16,088 bases of DNA from Verrucomicrobiota bacterium (GCA_003641465.1 QNAJ01000006.1:1-16088), one strand, 5' to 3'. Positions 1-8,019 are shown, numbered from the stretch's first letter. The notes: generated by a model from the sequence alone, not told the origin. Numbers and translations: made by a program.

Positions 1-355
1 AAAGCTCGTGAATGAGTGGCGCGGACGACTCTCCCCGCGTATTGGTGACCGGGATTTTCACGTAAACATTGGAAGCCAACGCGGAGAGCTTCTCCGCCTG
101 TTCCCGCATCCCGTCGAAATCATCCGAGAAGACCTCGAAGGAAACCGGCAAGTCTGTGACCACGCGCAGCACCTCCGATGCGAATGCCATGTAGTTGGTA
201 ATGCCCGCCTTGGACATGAGCGTCGGATTGGTCGTGAAACCCTTGACCACTCCTTCCTGGTAAGCGGAGATGATGGAATCCAGATCAGCCCCATCTGAAA
301 ATATCTTTATCTTAAGCTCCTCAAGACGTGGAATGTGTTCACATGCCGTCTCCAC
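1..355 (-). CDS. Transaldolase family protein, C-terminus cut by the left edge
   Basis: Translation of the minus strand gives a clear class I aldolase of the transaldolase/fructose-6-phosphate aldolase group. These enzymes move or cleave a dihydroxyacetone unit through a Schiff base in the cytoplasm. The N-terminal strand IKIFSDGAD carries the conserved Asp (residue 21). GFTTNPTLM (residues 39-47) is the family signature, and the Schiff-base lysine is K100 in VYVKIPVTNTRGES. About 118 residues are present and the rest lies outside the window. The start is GTG at 355, because AAGGAGG sits 7 bases upstream on the coding strand. The stop of the glycosyltransferase gene is 35 bases upstream, so the two probably form one operon. 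That setting suggests sugar or polysaccharide metabolism rather than the standard pentose phosphate pathway. The substrate cannot be told from the fragment. Confidence 0.88.
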   Translation of the reverse strand, partial: METACEHIPRLEELKIKIFSDGADLDSIISAYQEGVVKGFTTNPTLMSKAGITNYMAFASEVLRVVTDLPVSFEVFSDDFDGMREQAEKLSALASNVYVKIPVTNTRGESSAPLIHEL

Positions 356-390
356 AACGCAACCTCCTTCAAGTACCACCAGTCACAGGC

Positions 391-1548
391 CTATTCTCTA
401 CATCGTCGCCCGCTAGACAAGCCGTCAGAACTGCTCTTGCCAGCCGGATACCACATCTTCCGGACCCATTCAGCGGCCAGAGTAGCGCCGCCCATCACCG
501 CAGGCCGCTTGGGTGTCCGATCCATTGCCACGGCGTATACCGCCTCAAGAAAATTCCCTTGGTAGAACTCTTCGGCAGATACCGTCCGGCAGGGAATGTA
601 TTCCGGTGCCTCCCGCACCAGCAGCTCACTTTCCGGGAAATCGGGACGTTCCACCAGAACCAAGGGTTTACGATTGGCGATACAATCCGAGACTATTCCG
701 AATCCGGCTTTGGACACCACCACGTCCACAGATGCAATCAGATCGCCGAACGGCATGGCTCGGCGGGAAACCGCCTGGAAGCCGCGGTGCCGCACTTCAG
801 CCGGCTCGATCACCAGAAACCGAACCCCGGTGTCCCGGGCCAGACCGTCCATAGCTTGCGGCCCCAGTGGCAACGACGAGAAGGCTAACAGGACCAGCAG
901 GCGTTCCCGCGGTACACCCAATATCGCCTCCAAGCGAGACCGCCGGTTCCTTCCCGGCGCAGCCACCAGAGGGATCTCGATCTGGCGATCGAAAATGTCC
1001 ATGGAAGGTGAGAAGGGCATCTTCAAAAGCAGATCTGCGCATGCATAGGCCTTCTGGAAGCGCGCCACTGCCCGTTTCCACACGCCTGAACCATCATCGT
1101 AGGCCTGATATATCCAGTCCCAAGTAAAGTTACCCGATACAATTGCAGGAATACCGAGCCGATGCGCCGCGTCTACCGGAACGGCAGGAACATCACACAC
1201 GACCGCTCCCGCGGACGTTTCTTTGAGATAGGCCGCTTCGCCGTCTGTGAGCGCATCCCACCGCTGCAGCAGCTCTGCAACCCGAGCAGCCGAAAGCTGC
1301 CGGTCCACCCTGATGGGATCTACCTGCACCAACCCCACGTCCAGCGCACGCTGCTCAAGACAAGCGGCGACATCCCCCAGGCGCTCCCTGACGAACCAGT
1401 CCGGAGCAGCGCTCACTAGGCGGACAGGAATCTCGGGATAACTGCAGATAAACGCCCTGACAATCTCACACGACCGGGAAGCATGACCCAGACCATGGCC
1501 GCTGATATAGAAAACCACCGGTGAGGGCGATCTGCAACTATTGGTCAT
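391..1548 (-). CDS. MurG-like GT-B glycosyltransferase
   Basis: The protein of 385 residues has the layout of a GT-B glycosyltransferase that uses a nucleotide-sugar donor. The N-terminal domain opens with VVFYISGHGLGHASR, in which HGLGH (residues 18-22) is the glycine-rich loop of the MurG-like/GT28 fold. The C-terminal domain has a donor-site motif VVVSKAGFGIVSDCIA (near residues 276-291), followed by PLVLVERPDFPE. There is no signal peptide or clear membrane helix, so it is probably cytosolic or peripheral to the membrane. The reading frame is open back to a TTG at 1566, but ATG at 1548 is preferred because GGGAG lies 6 bases upstream of it. It is followed by the transaldolase gene. Similar N-terminal domains occur in proteins annotated as L-arabinokinase-like. 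The donor and acceptor are unknown. Confidence 0.8.
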   Translation of the reverse strand: MTNSCRSPSPVVFYISGHGLGHASRSCEIVRAFICSYPEIPVRLVSAAPDWFVRERLGDVAACLEQRALDVGLVQVDPIRVDRQLSAARVAELLQRWDALTDGEAAYLKETSAGAVVCDVPAVPVDAAHRLGIPAIVSGNFTWDWIYQAYDDGSGVWKRAVARFQKAYACADLLLKMPFSPSMDIFDRQIEIPLVAAPGRNRRSRLEAILGVPRERLLVLLAFSSLPLGPQAMDGLARDTGVRFLVIEPAEVRHRGFQAVSRRAMPFGDLIASVDVVVSKAGFGIVSDCIANRKPLVLVERPDFPESELLVREAPEYIPCRTVSAEEFYQGNFLEAVYAVAMDRTPKRPAVMGGATLAAEWVRKMWYPAGKSSSDGLSSGRRCRE

Positions 1549-1584
1549 AAGAGGCTCCCGGATCAAATGTCCCAGGCAGCCGTG

Positions 1585-1613
1585 AGACTAGCAGAGCGTG
1601 GGCGCGGTCGCAA
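1585..1613 (-). promoter_or_regulatory. Candidate sigma-70 promoter for the glycosyltransferase-transaldolase operon
   Basis: On the minus strand TTGCGA (1613-1608) and TAGTCT (1590-1585) are 17 bases apart, and a TG pair stands one base before the -10 box (extended -10). The predicted transcript would start near 1578, leaving a leader of about 30 bases with the SD before ATG 1548. The -10 box matches consensus only partly, so this is a prediction by eye. Confidence 0.4.
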
Positions 1614-1634
1614 TCACCGCCGCATCGAATTGAC

Positions 1635-1664
1635 TTGTTTTGCTCGCTGTGCCGGTGATATACA
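1635..1664 (+). promoter_or_regulatory. Candidate extended -10 promoter for the zinc ribbon-EIIA gene
   Basis: TGATATACA (1656-1664) fits an extended -10 element (TGn followed by TATACA). A weak -35, TTGTTT at 1635-1640, lies 18 bases upstream; a better -35 sequence, TTGACT at 1630, is too far away at 23 bases. It sits in the 173-base divergent region between the glycosyltransferase and EIIA genes, where a promoter is expected. Confidence 0.35.
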
Positions 1665-1721
1665 AGATTCCACCGCTGACCCGGTGGAACCGCAGCCATG
1701 GACAGCAGGCAGGAAAATCGC

Positions 1722-2555
1722 ATGAAGGCGATTATCAATCATCTCGTGCAGCTGCAGGAACTCTATGAGGCGCGGATGCAGCACGAGACGTCCCTTTCCC
1801 GGAGGAGGCTCAGGGATCTCGACCAGGCCATAGAAGATCTTCTCTCGCGACTGCCCGAGGATGTCGCCCGTCGGGTTACGCGCCTCCAGCGCAAGGCACC
1901 CCCAGCAGTAGTGCCGGTGGTCGGGAAGGCATGCGGTGGTTGTGGAATGAATCTTCCGGTAAGCATGCTGCCGCAGATCAAGGTTGCCGATCGGATATAC
2001 ACCTGCCCGAATTGTGCGCGCATTCTATACGCGTTGACCCCTCCCTACCCCCGCAGGCTGCCCAGGAGCCGAGGCAGCAACTTGCCTTCGGCTGGAATCG
2101 CCCGTTTCTCCGCGCCGGAACTGATGTTACCTCATATCCAGGCGCAAGATATGGAAGAGGCCTTTCGAGAAATCTGCAGCAAGATGGAGGCCGAAGGCTT
2201 TGTGGAGGGGGCCGAAATGCTGGTCGAAAAGGCCATGCAGCGCGAGGCGATCGCCAGTACGGCGATCGGCCACGGACTGGCCTTTCCGCACGTGCGCGGT
2301 GTCGAAGGCGGCGGCCTTGTTCTGGCGGTGGCTACCAGCCGCAAAGGAGTCAGGTTCGAGGATGTCCGCGGACTGGTGCGAATCCTTTTTTTCATTGTGA
2401 TACCTTCCGCAGCCAGTGCCTTTTATCTTAACCTGCTGTCGGGTCTGACCAGAGCCTTTTCCGAGTCCGCGGCTCGCGATCAGCTGCTCAAGGCCAAGGA
2501 TCCTTCCGCTTTATGGGAGGCGCTGGTACATACAACCCGTAGTGTAGTCCGGTAG
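1722..2555 (+). CDS. Zinc ribbon-PTS EIIA (type 2) fusion protein
   Basis: This 277-residue protein joins two modules. The N-terminus (about residues 1-60) is charged and helical, probably a short coiled coil. It is followed by a four-cysteine zinc ribbon with C71-x2-C74 and C95-x2-C98. From about residue 130 to the end it matches the fructose/PtsN-type EIIA fold: GHGLAFPH carries the phosphorylatable histidine (H190), followed by the usual strand FFIVIPS. EIIA proteins receive phosphate from HPr or NPr and pass it to EIIB or act as regulators. No EIIB or EIIC gene is nearby, which favours regulation. An upstream in-frame ATG exists at 1698, but ATG 1722 has AGGA 7 bases before it. The gene is divergent from the glycosyltransferase operon. 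The role of the zinc ribbon is unknown; partner or nucleic acid binding is possible. Confidence 0.85.
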   Translation: MKAIINHLVQLQELYEARMQHETSLSRRRLRDLDQAIEDLLSRLPEDVARRVTRLQRKAPPAVVPVVGKACGGCGMNLPVSMLPQIKVADRIYTCPNCARILYALTPPYPRRLPRSRGSNLPSAGIARFSAPELMLPHIQAQDMEEAFREICSKMEAEGFVEGAEMLVEKAMQREAIASTAIGHGLAFPHVRGVEGGGLVLAVATSRKGVRFEDVRGLVRILFFIVIPSAASAFYLNLLSGLTRAFSESAARDQLLKAKDPSALWEALVHTTRSVVR

Positions 2556-2646
2556 TCAGCAGGAGTCGCGTAACGTCGCACGAGGAGCTTACAAGTCCGC
2601 CGCGAAATAGGAGGATGATAACCACCGGGGCCTTCGCCGAATAACA

Positions 2647-3666
2647 ATGACCGATCTGTCCATAGTAGTGCCTCTGTACAACGAAGAGGAGAATGTGCAG
2701 CCGCTCTGTCGCCGGCTCTACGAAACCCTCTCTCGCCTGCCGCATTCCTGGGAAATCATTCTGGTAGACGACGGAAGTACCGACAGAACCTGGAGCGTCG
2801 CCACTTCCATGCTGGCCGAAATCCCTTCTCTGCGGCTGATTCGCCTCCGGCGCAATTTCGGGCAAACCGCCGCTCTCAGTGCCGGTTTTCACCACGCGCG
2901 CGGCGCGATCATCGTCACAATGGACGGCGATCTCCAGAATGATCCCGAGGATATTCCTCTGCTGCTTGAAAGGATGGATCCGGATACGGATGTGGTCAGC
3001 GGCTGGCGCAAAGACCGCAAGGATCCTTTTCTGACCCGCCGTCTCCCTTCAATAGTAGCCAACTTTCTGATCAGTCGGATTACCGGCGTACACCTGCACG
3101 ATTACGGGTGCACCCTGAAAGCCTATCGGCGCGACGTCATCCAGCATGTTCATCTTTACGGTGAAATGCACCGGTTTATTCCTGCCCTCGCCAGCTGGGT
3201 AGGAGGACGTGTCCGCGAGGTGGTAGTGCGCCATCACCCTCGCCGTGCAGGAAAATCCAAGTACGGAATATCACGCACTCTACGCGTGCTCCTCGATCTC
3301 ATCACTGTGAAGTTCCTGCTGCATTACAGCCGCGGTCCGATGCAGATGTTCGGGAAGATCGGCGCGATCTTCGCCCTGCCGGGGTTGTCCCTGGTAGCAT
3401 TCATGGTTCTCACACATCTTTCCTTCCGCCTGTTCGGCACCTCGTTCGGCGCGGACCTGATCAAGAGACCTTTCTGGGTGATCACGGCATTCATGCTGAT
3501 CGCCTTCGGAGTCCAGTTTGTGAGTATGGGGCTGCTCGCGGAGGTCCAGATCCGGACCTATCACGAGTCCCAGAGTCGCCCGACCTACTTTGTCCGCGAG
3601 ATCCTGGAGTCCGACGACCGGCGCCGCAACTCCAGATCTGGTCCGATGCCCGAAAAAACCTCCTGA
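2647..3666 (+). CDS. Family 2 glycosyltransferase, DPM1/GtrB-like, membrane anchored
   Basis: At 339 residues this matches the polyprenyl-phosphate glycosyltransferase group (GtrB, ArnC, DPM1). Such enzymes load a sugar from UDP- or GDP-sugar onto a lipid phosphate at the inner membrane. The GT-A domain starts at LSIVVPLYNEEENV; DDGS (41-44) and the metal-binding DGDLQND (93-99) are intact. YGEMHRFIPALA (171-182) and RRAGKSKYG (199-207) are typical of the subgroup. Two C-terminal membrane helices follow, at about 236-258 and 277-299. No good SD stands before ATG 2647: an AGGAGG lies over 30 bases upstream. The gap from the EIIA gene is 91 bases and only 15 bases separate it from the protease gene. 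It could supply lipid-linked sugar for envelope modification, but the sugar cannot be named. Confidence 0.88.
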   Translation: MTDLSIVVPLYNEEENVQPLCRRLYETLSRLPHSWEIILVDDGSTDRTWSVATSMLAEIPSLRLIRLRRNFGQTAALSAGFHHARGAIIVTMDGDLQNDPEDIPLLLERMDPDTDVVSGWRKDRKDPFLTRRLPSIVANFLISRITGVHLHDYGCTLKAYRRDVIQHVHLYGEMHRFIPALASWVGGRVREVVVRHHPRRAGKSKYGISRTLRVLLDLITVKFLLHYSRGPMQMFGKIGAIFALPGLSLVAFMVLTHLSFRLFGTSFGADLIKRPFWVITAFMLIAFGVQFVSMGLLAEVQIRTYHESQSRPTYFVREILESDDRRRNSRSGPMPEKTS

Positions 3667-3681
3667 ACAGCGGCGGGCCGG

Positions 3682-4491
3682 ATGGATTACTCCGTAGTCC
3701 AGATCTTGGGTATCGTCGGTTGGCTGGTGCTGATTTTCGGTGGTATGCTTTGTGACGCAGCGCTCCTCCTGTATCTACGGCGTCCCCTTCGCGGAGTACA
3801 CAGAAGGTTCCGAGCGATAGCTCATAGGCAGGTCAAAGGACGCCACCTGCTCATGGTGACGGGCCTCTTCCTCGGCGCGCATGCCGTGCTTTCGACCCTG
3901 ATACCCACAGGGGATATGGGATGGCAGGTCATCGTCAATACGCTCTCGTTTCATTGGATAGTACTGCTTTTCGTTACCGCATATTGCGGCGTGCGCCGCG
4001 TGCCCTGGGAGTCTCTGTTCGGCCCGACGAGCGGCGCTGCATATGTCGCTGGCCTCCTGGCCTACCTCGCGGCGGTTCCTGTGGTTCTAATGCATTCCGC
4101 ATTGGTCAACAGCCTATTGCGCCTGGCGGGCATTACCCCCACGATGCAGCCGGTAGTTGAGCTGTTGTCGAAACATCCCGCCCCCACGACCTTTATCTAC
4201 CTGGTACTCGTAGGATGTGTAATCGCCCCTGCGGCCGAAGAAATCTATTTCCGCGGCATGCTGCTGCCGGTGCTGATGAGGGAAATGACACCCCTGGGTG
4301 GAGTAATTGTCTCTTCCCTTATCTTCGCCGTGGCCCACATGCATGCGACCTCCGCCCCTGCCCTTTTTGTCATTGCCCTGGCCTGCAGCGCGGTCTATAT
4401 CAGTACCGGTTCATTGGTCGCCGCGTTTACGACGCATGCGGTGTTCAACATTGTAAACATGCTGCTCGCAATATTGTTTCTGGCTCAATAG
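3682..4491 (+). CDS. CPBP family intramembrane metalloprotease (Abi/CAAX type)
   Basis: The 269-residue protein is strongly hydrophobic with about seven to eight membrane segments. Its C-terminal half contains the three signature motifs of the CPBP (Rce1/Abi) family. These are EExxxR (E186, E187, R191 in AAEEIYFRG), FxxxH (F215 and H219 in FAVAHM) and HxxxN (H252 and N256 in HAVFN). The glutamate and histidines are the expected catalytic and metal-binding residues, so the enzyme looks intact. Bacterial members are peptidases with mostly unknown substrates, and some act in bacteriocin immunity or maturation. It starts 15 bases after the glycosyltransferase stop and ends 21 bases before mtnA, so it is probably cotranscribed with both. 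Its link to either neighbour is not evident. Confidence 0.88.
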   Translation: MDYSVVQILGIVGWLVLIFGGMLCDAALLLYLRRPLRGVHRRFRAIAHRQVKGRHLLMVTGLFLGAHAVLSTLIPTGDMGWQVIVNTLSFHWIVLLFVTAYCGVRRVPWESLFGPTSGAAYVAGLLAYLAAVPVVLMHSALVNSLLRLAGITPTMQPVVELLSKHPAPTTFIYLVLVGCVIAPAAEEIYFRGMLLPVLMREMTPLGGVIVSSLIFAVAHMHATSAPALFVIALACSAVYISTGSLVAAFTTHAVFNIVNMLLAILFLAQ

Positions 4492-4512
4492 CGGGCGGTG
4501 CGACCCAGAGAT

Positions 4513-5607
4513 ATGACCTCGGGCCTTGCCAGCATTCAATGGGTGCCGCTTGAACGTCGGTCACGGATTCCTGGAGTAGTACGCATTATTGATCAGACCC
4601 GCCTGCCGGGCGAACTGGTCTACCTGGATCTGACCGACGTATCCGCGGTTGCCGAGGCCATTGTATCCCTCCGTATCCGGGGAGCCCCTCTGCTGGGGAT
4701 CGCAGCGGCCTATGCCGTGGTGCTTGCCGCGCAAGAGGCACTGCGAGACCAGCAACCGATCGGGCAGAGCGTACGAGATGCGGCTGAGACGCTTCGCCGG
4801 ACAAGGCCCACTGCAGTAAATCTTTTTGTCGGGCTCAACCGCCTGGTGGAAGCGGCAATGCGGACCCGCTCGTCGGGTCCCGCCGCAGTAAAAGAACTTC
4901 TGGCTGTAGCGGAGAACTTTCATGAATCCGACCGCCGGGCTTGTGCGGCGATCGGCCGGCACGGCGCGGACTTGATACAGCCGGGAGCCCGCATACTTAC
5001 CTATTGCAATACCGGAATCCTGGCCACCGGCGGTGAGGGTACGGCGCTGGCCGCTGTGTACGAAGCACACCGGCGTCACGGGGATATCCGTGTTTTCGCG
5101 TGTGAAACTCGTCCGCTGTGGCAGGGGGCACGGCTTACCGCCTGGGAACTCCGGCAGCATGACATTCCGGTGACGGTCTTATGCGATAACGCGGCGGCGA
5201 GCCTTCTTGCCCGCGGGGAGGTGCAATGCGTGATGGTAGGGGCAGACCGTATCGCGGCCAACGGTGATACCGCTAACAAGGTGGGTACTTTTCCGCTCGC
5301 TCTGGCAGCCGCCGCGCATGAAATTCCTTTCTACGTGCTGGCACCCACCACGACATTTGATCCGGAAATACCCGCGGGAGCGCAGATACCTATCGAGCAC
5401 CGCTCGCCCACTGAAGTAGTGCGCCCGTTTGGTCATGACATTGCTCCTGAGGGTGTGGACGTCTATTCGCCGGCGTTCGACATTACGCCCGCGAAATACA
5501 TATCCGCCCTGGTAACCGAGAAGGGAGTTATCTATCCCCCCTTCGAGACCAATATCCCCCGGCTTCTCCGGCCCAAGAGCCGGAGTCCTTCCGAGGAGAA
5601 AAAATGA
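4513..5607 (+). CDS. mtnA: S-methyl-5-thioribose-1-phosphate isomerase
   Basis: The 364-residue product matches MtnA in full length and motif order. MtnA converts 5-methylthioribose-1-phosphate to the ribulose-1-phosphate form in methionine salvage, or in the DHAP shunt that also handles 5-deoxyribose-1-phosphate. RIRGAPLLGIAAAY binds the phosphate; TYCNTG holds the catalytic Cys (C165); GADRIAANGDTANKVGT holds the catalytic Asp (D245). The frame is also open to a GTG at 4498. Neither start has a strong SD, and ATG 4513 is chosen because it gives the usual MtnA N-terminus just before IQW. The stop overlaps thiL by four bases (ATGA), so the two are translationally coupled. No mtnB, mtnC or other salvage gene is in the window. 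The related ribose-1,5-bisphosphate isomerases are less likely given the sequence. Confidence 0.92.
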   Translation: MTSGLASIQWVPLERRSRIPGVVRIIDQTRLPGELVYLDLTDVSAVAEAIVSLRIRGAPLLGIAAAYAVVLAAQEALRDQQPIGQSVRDAAETLRRTRPTAVNLFVGLNRLVEAAMRTRSSGPAAVKELLAVAENFHESDRRACAAIGRHGADLIQPGARILTYCNTGILATGGEGTALAAVYEAHRRHGDIRVFACETRPLWQGARLTAWELRQHDIPVTVLCDNAAASLLARGEVQCVMVGADRIAANGDTANKVGTFPLALAAAAHEIPFYVLAPTTTFDPEIPAGAQIPIEHRSPTEVVRPFGHDIAPEGVDVYSPAFDITPAKYISALVTEKGVIYPPFETNIPRLLRPKSRSPSEEKK

Positions 5608-6569
5608 CCGGCGAAACTCTTGAACAGATCGGCGAGGTCGAGGTCATCCGACGCCTGACACGTCGTCTGGGAGAAGCGTTGAACGTAGTGGTGGGCATCG
5701 GGGATGACGCCGCAGTAGTCCGGTTTGAAGACGACAGCCACGATCTGGTGCTCACAACCGATGCAGTCATTGAGGGTATCCACTTCTCAGCAGAAGCACC
5801 GTCCGCGGACGTCGGCCGGAAACTGGCTGGGCGCCTTCTCAGTGATCTGGCCGCAATGGGAGCGGAGCCTCTCTGGATACTTTGCAATGTCGCCGCACCT
5901 CCGCGGACATCATTCCGTGACCTGAAGCAGCTATATGCTGGAATGAAGCGAATTGCCGCGCGCTTCGGAGCCGACATCGTCGGGGGGGATCTCTCGAGAG
6001 CCGAAAGTCTTCATTTGCATGGTTTCGCAGCCGGACGCATCCCGTGTCAGAGAGCAGTGACCCGCGCGGGGGCGCGTCCGGGTGATGCAATTTTTGTCAC
6101 CGGAGCTCTGGGCGGAAGCATCCTCGGTAAACACCTGCGGTTTACCCCGCGCGTCACGGAAGGACTCTGGTTGAGGAAGTCCGGCTGGCCCTCTGCCATG
6201 ATAGACGTAAGTGACGGGTTGTTGAGAGATCTGGCACACATTCTTGGCTCAAGTCGATGTGCTGCGGATATCGAAGTTCGAAGAATCCCGGTTTCCCCCG
6301 CGGCGCGAAAACTGGGTGACGGAGTCCCGCCTCTGGATCACGCGCTGCGCGACGGGGAAGACTTCGAACTGCTTTTTACTGTGCCGCCAGACAAGGTGGA
6401 ACGGTTTATCCGCTCGTGGAAAAAGAAGTTTCGCCTGCGGTGTACGAAAATCGGCACAATCCGCGCGGGGCCGCCCGCAATCAATCTCAGAAAGCCGGAC
6501 GGTTCTGTTGTCCGGGTCTCTGCTGAGGGCTACGATCACTTTTGTTCGCAGGGAGGAAAGACACCTTGA
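5604..6569 (+). CDS. thiL: Thiamine-monophosphate kinase
   Basis: At 321 residues this is a complete ThiL. It phosphorylates thiamine monophosphate with ATP to give thiamine diphosphate, the last step of cofactor synthesis. The motifs run in the expected order: GIGDDAA (31-37), TTDAVIEGIHF (51-61), AGRLLSDLAAMGA (75-87), VGGDL (126-130), MIDVSDGLLRDL (199-210), DGEDFELLF (250-258) and the C-terminal EGYDHF. The acidic residues in GDD and SDG bind the metal ions. GGAG precedes ATG 5604 with good spacing, inside the end of mtnA. Its own end overlaps the TTG start of the thioesterase. No other thiamine biosynthesis gene or TPP riboswitch is visible in the window. Confidence 0.95.
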   Translation: MTGETLEQIGEVEVIRRLTRRLGEALNVVVGIGDDAAVVRFEDDSHDLVLTTDAVIEGIHFSAEAPSADVGRKLAGRLLSDLAAMGAEPLWILCNVAAPPRTSFRDLKQLYAGMKRIAARFGADIVGGDLSRAESLHLHGFAAGRIPCQRAVTRAGARPGDAIFVTGALGGSILGKHLRFTPRVTEGLWLRKSGWPSAMIDVSDGLLRDLAHILGSSRCAADIEVRRIPVSPAARKLGDGVPPLDHALRDGEDFELLFTVPPDKVERFIRSWKKKFRLRCTKIGTIRAGPPAINLRKPDGSVVRVSAEGYDHFCSQGGKTP

Positions 6570-7093
6570 ACCGTTTTACTGACAGAGGTGAGGAGTCATC
6601 CGGACCCCAGCAATCGGTCTTGAGGGATGGCCCGCTCCCCCGGACACGGTCATGCCTGGTTTGCGGCGTGGACAATCCCCGCGGCTTCCATCTCCGCAGT
6701 CATCTGCGCGAGGGCGCTGTCGAACTGGAATACACCACACGTCCTACTGATACTGGATATGTGGGGATCACTCACGGCGGGGTTCTGGCCACACTTGTGG
6801 ATGAAGTGATGACCTGGGCGGCCATCGTCGCCTCAGGAAAGCCTTGTGTCGCTACTACAGTGTGCATCCACTTTCACAAACCGGTACCGCCCGGTGTTCG
6901 GATCACCATTCGGGCGCATCTTCCGAAACCACGGAAACTGATGAAGGTGACCGCAACCGTAAGCACACCCGATCTGGGCCTGCTTGCGGATGGTGAGGGG
7001 CGCTACCTGCGGATGTCGCGCTCCGCACCGGAGATCAGCGCCGATTTCGTATCCGATCCGTCCGCTATTTCCCTGCACGAAATTCTGCGATGA
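6566..7093 (+). CDS. PaaI-like hotdog-fold thioesterase with N-terminal CxxC
   Basis: The 175-residue product contains one hotdog domain. THGGVLATLVDEVM (near residues 69-82) is the PaaI/4HBT signature, with the conserved HGG and an acidic residue (D79) expected to take part in thioester cleavage. A CxxCG motif (C30, C33) followed by NPRGFHL precedes the domain, as in many bacterial PaaI-family acyl-CoA thioesterases. The frame extends upstream to a TTG at 6542. TTG at 6566 is preferred because GGGAGG (6551-6556) lies 9 bases before it and because TTGA there overlaps the thiL stop. The last 30 residues are less conserved. It probably hydrolyses an acyl-CoA, but the substrate cannot be named. 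It ends 13 bases from the converging glycosylase gene. Confidence 0.82.
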   Translation: MNRFTDRGEESSGPQQSVLRDGPLPRTRSCLVCGVDNPRGFHLRSHLREGAVELEYTTRPTDTGYVGITHGGVLATLVDEVMTWAAIVASGKPCVATTVCIHFHKPVPPGVRITIRAHLPKPRKLMKVTATVSTPDLGLLADGEGRYLRMSRSAPEISADFVSDPSAISLHEILR

Positions 7094-7106
7094 TCACTAA
7101 CCCGGC

Positions 7107-7877
7107 TCAGTCGCTTTTCTGCTTGGGCCGACGGGATCGTGGTGGTTTCCGACCGAGAAAATCAAGGACCGCCAGGAGATCCTGCCAGACTGTCCGCTTC
7201 TGATCGGGCTTACGCAACAAATATGCCGGGTGAAAAGTCGGCATGACCGGAATCCCGGCAAACTCATGCCAGCGTCCCCGTATCTGGGTGATGCCGCGGC
7301 TGACCCCGAGAAGTCCCTTGGCGGCCGTGGACCCGAGACAGATAATTACCCGGGGCTTGAGAACACCGATCTGCTCCCGCAGAAACGGCAGACAGGCCTC
7401 CATCTCCTCGGGGTAGGGAGTACGGTTCCCCGGCGGCCGGCACTTTACCACATTGCCGATCCACACCTCCTCACGCGTGAATCCCATTGCTTCGATCATG
7501 CGAGTAAGCAAGTGACCGGCCGCTCCCACAAATGGTTCCCCGGCCCGATCCTCTTCTGCGCCGGGCCCCTCCCCTACAAAGACGATTTCCGGTCGAGCCG
7601 GCCCTTTGCCGGGTACCGTCCGGGTCCGCGATTCATGCAGCGGGCACCGGCGGCACCGCGCTATCCGACGGGCGATGCGCTGCAACTCCTTCTCTGCTGC
7701 AGAATTGTCTGCGGGGGCGCCTGCCGGCTCCTCATCGCTCCCTATGCCAGTACCGCGCGGGGGCAACTGGACCTCTTTAAGTCCACTGAGCGAAAGGTAG
7801 TCGAGAAGCTCGCGCATCTCGCTGATCACCCGGTGAAGTTCTGCCAGAACATCTGTCGCTGCGCTGCCGCTGGTCAT
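7107..7877 (-). CDS. Family 4 (Fe-S) uracil-DNA glycosylase
   Basis: This 256-residue enzyme removes uracil from DNA in base excision repair. It belongs to the thermostable, iron-sulfur type 4 family. Motif A reads GEGPGAEED (102-110), close to the family's usual GEAPG-x-EED. Motif B is HPAYLLR (216-222). Four cysteines at residues 75, 78, 146 and 162 have the spacing expected for the 4Fe-4S cluster. The N-terminal 65 residues are a variable extension, partly helical, of the kind also seen in SPO1 polymerase-related members. The frame reaches a TTG at 7901, but ATG 7877 has AGGAG 8 bases upstream on the coding strand. The gene is transcribed away from the EIIA gene and converges with the thioesterase. 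Confidence 0.93.
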   Translation of the reverse strand: MTSGSAATDVLAELHRVISEMRELLDYLSLSGLKEVQLPPRGTGIGSDEEPAGAPADNSAAEKELQRIARRIARCRRCPLHESRTRTVPGKGPARPEIVFVGEGPGAEEDRAGEPFVGAAGHLLTRMIEAMGFTREEVWIGNVVKCRPPGNRTPYPEEMEACLPFLREQIGVLKPRVIICLGSTAAKGLLGVSRGITQIRGRWHEFAGIPVMPTFHPAYLLRKPDQKRTVWQDLLAVLDFLGRKPPRSRRPKQKSD

Positions 7878-7991
7878 GCGGAATACTCCTATTTTCAGCA
7901 ACTGATCTTTCCGTGGTTACTTCTAGACCAATGCCGCCTTTCTGCAAAGCAGAATCCACCGCATCGTCAGGAGTTCAGCATGCGGAAAATG

Positions 7992-8019
7992 TTGCACTGA
8001 CGCCCGATCAGGCTATGCT
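7992..8019 (+). promoter_or_regulatory. Candidate sigma-70 promoter for the EIIA-antiporter pair
   Basis: TTGCAC (7992-7997) and TATGCT (8014-8019) are 16 bases apart in the divergent region upstream of the EIIA gene. Transcription would begin near 8026, about 25 bases before ATG 8051, leaving room for the AAGGGA ribosome binding site. The match is moderate and was judged by eye. Confidence 0.35.

Noticed and set aside
1630..1664. TTGACT paired with TATACA as a standard promoter
   Set aside because: The spacer is 23 bases, too long for sigma-70; an extended -10 reading with a weaker -35 was listed instead.
2609..2646. Nine-codon leader frame (ATG to TAA, ending at 2643) next to AGGAGG, upstream of the family 2 glycosyltransferase
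   Set aside because: The AGGAGG touches the ATG with no spacer, and the peptide has no regulatory codon run, so a leader peptide is not supported.
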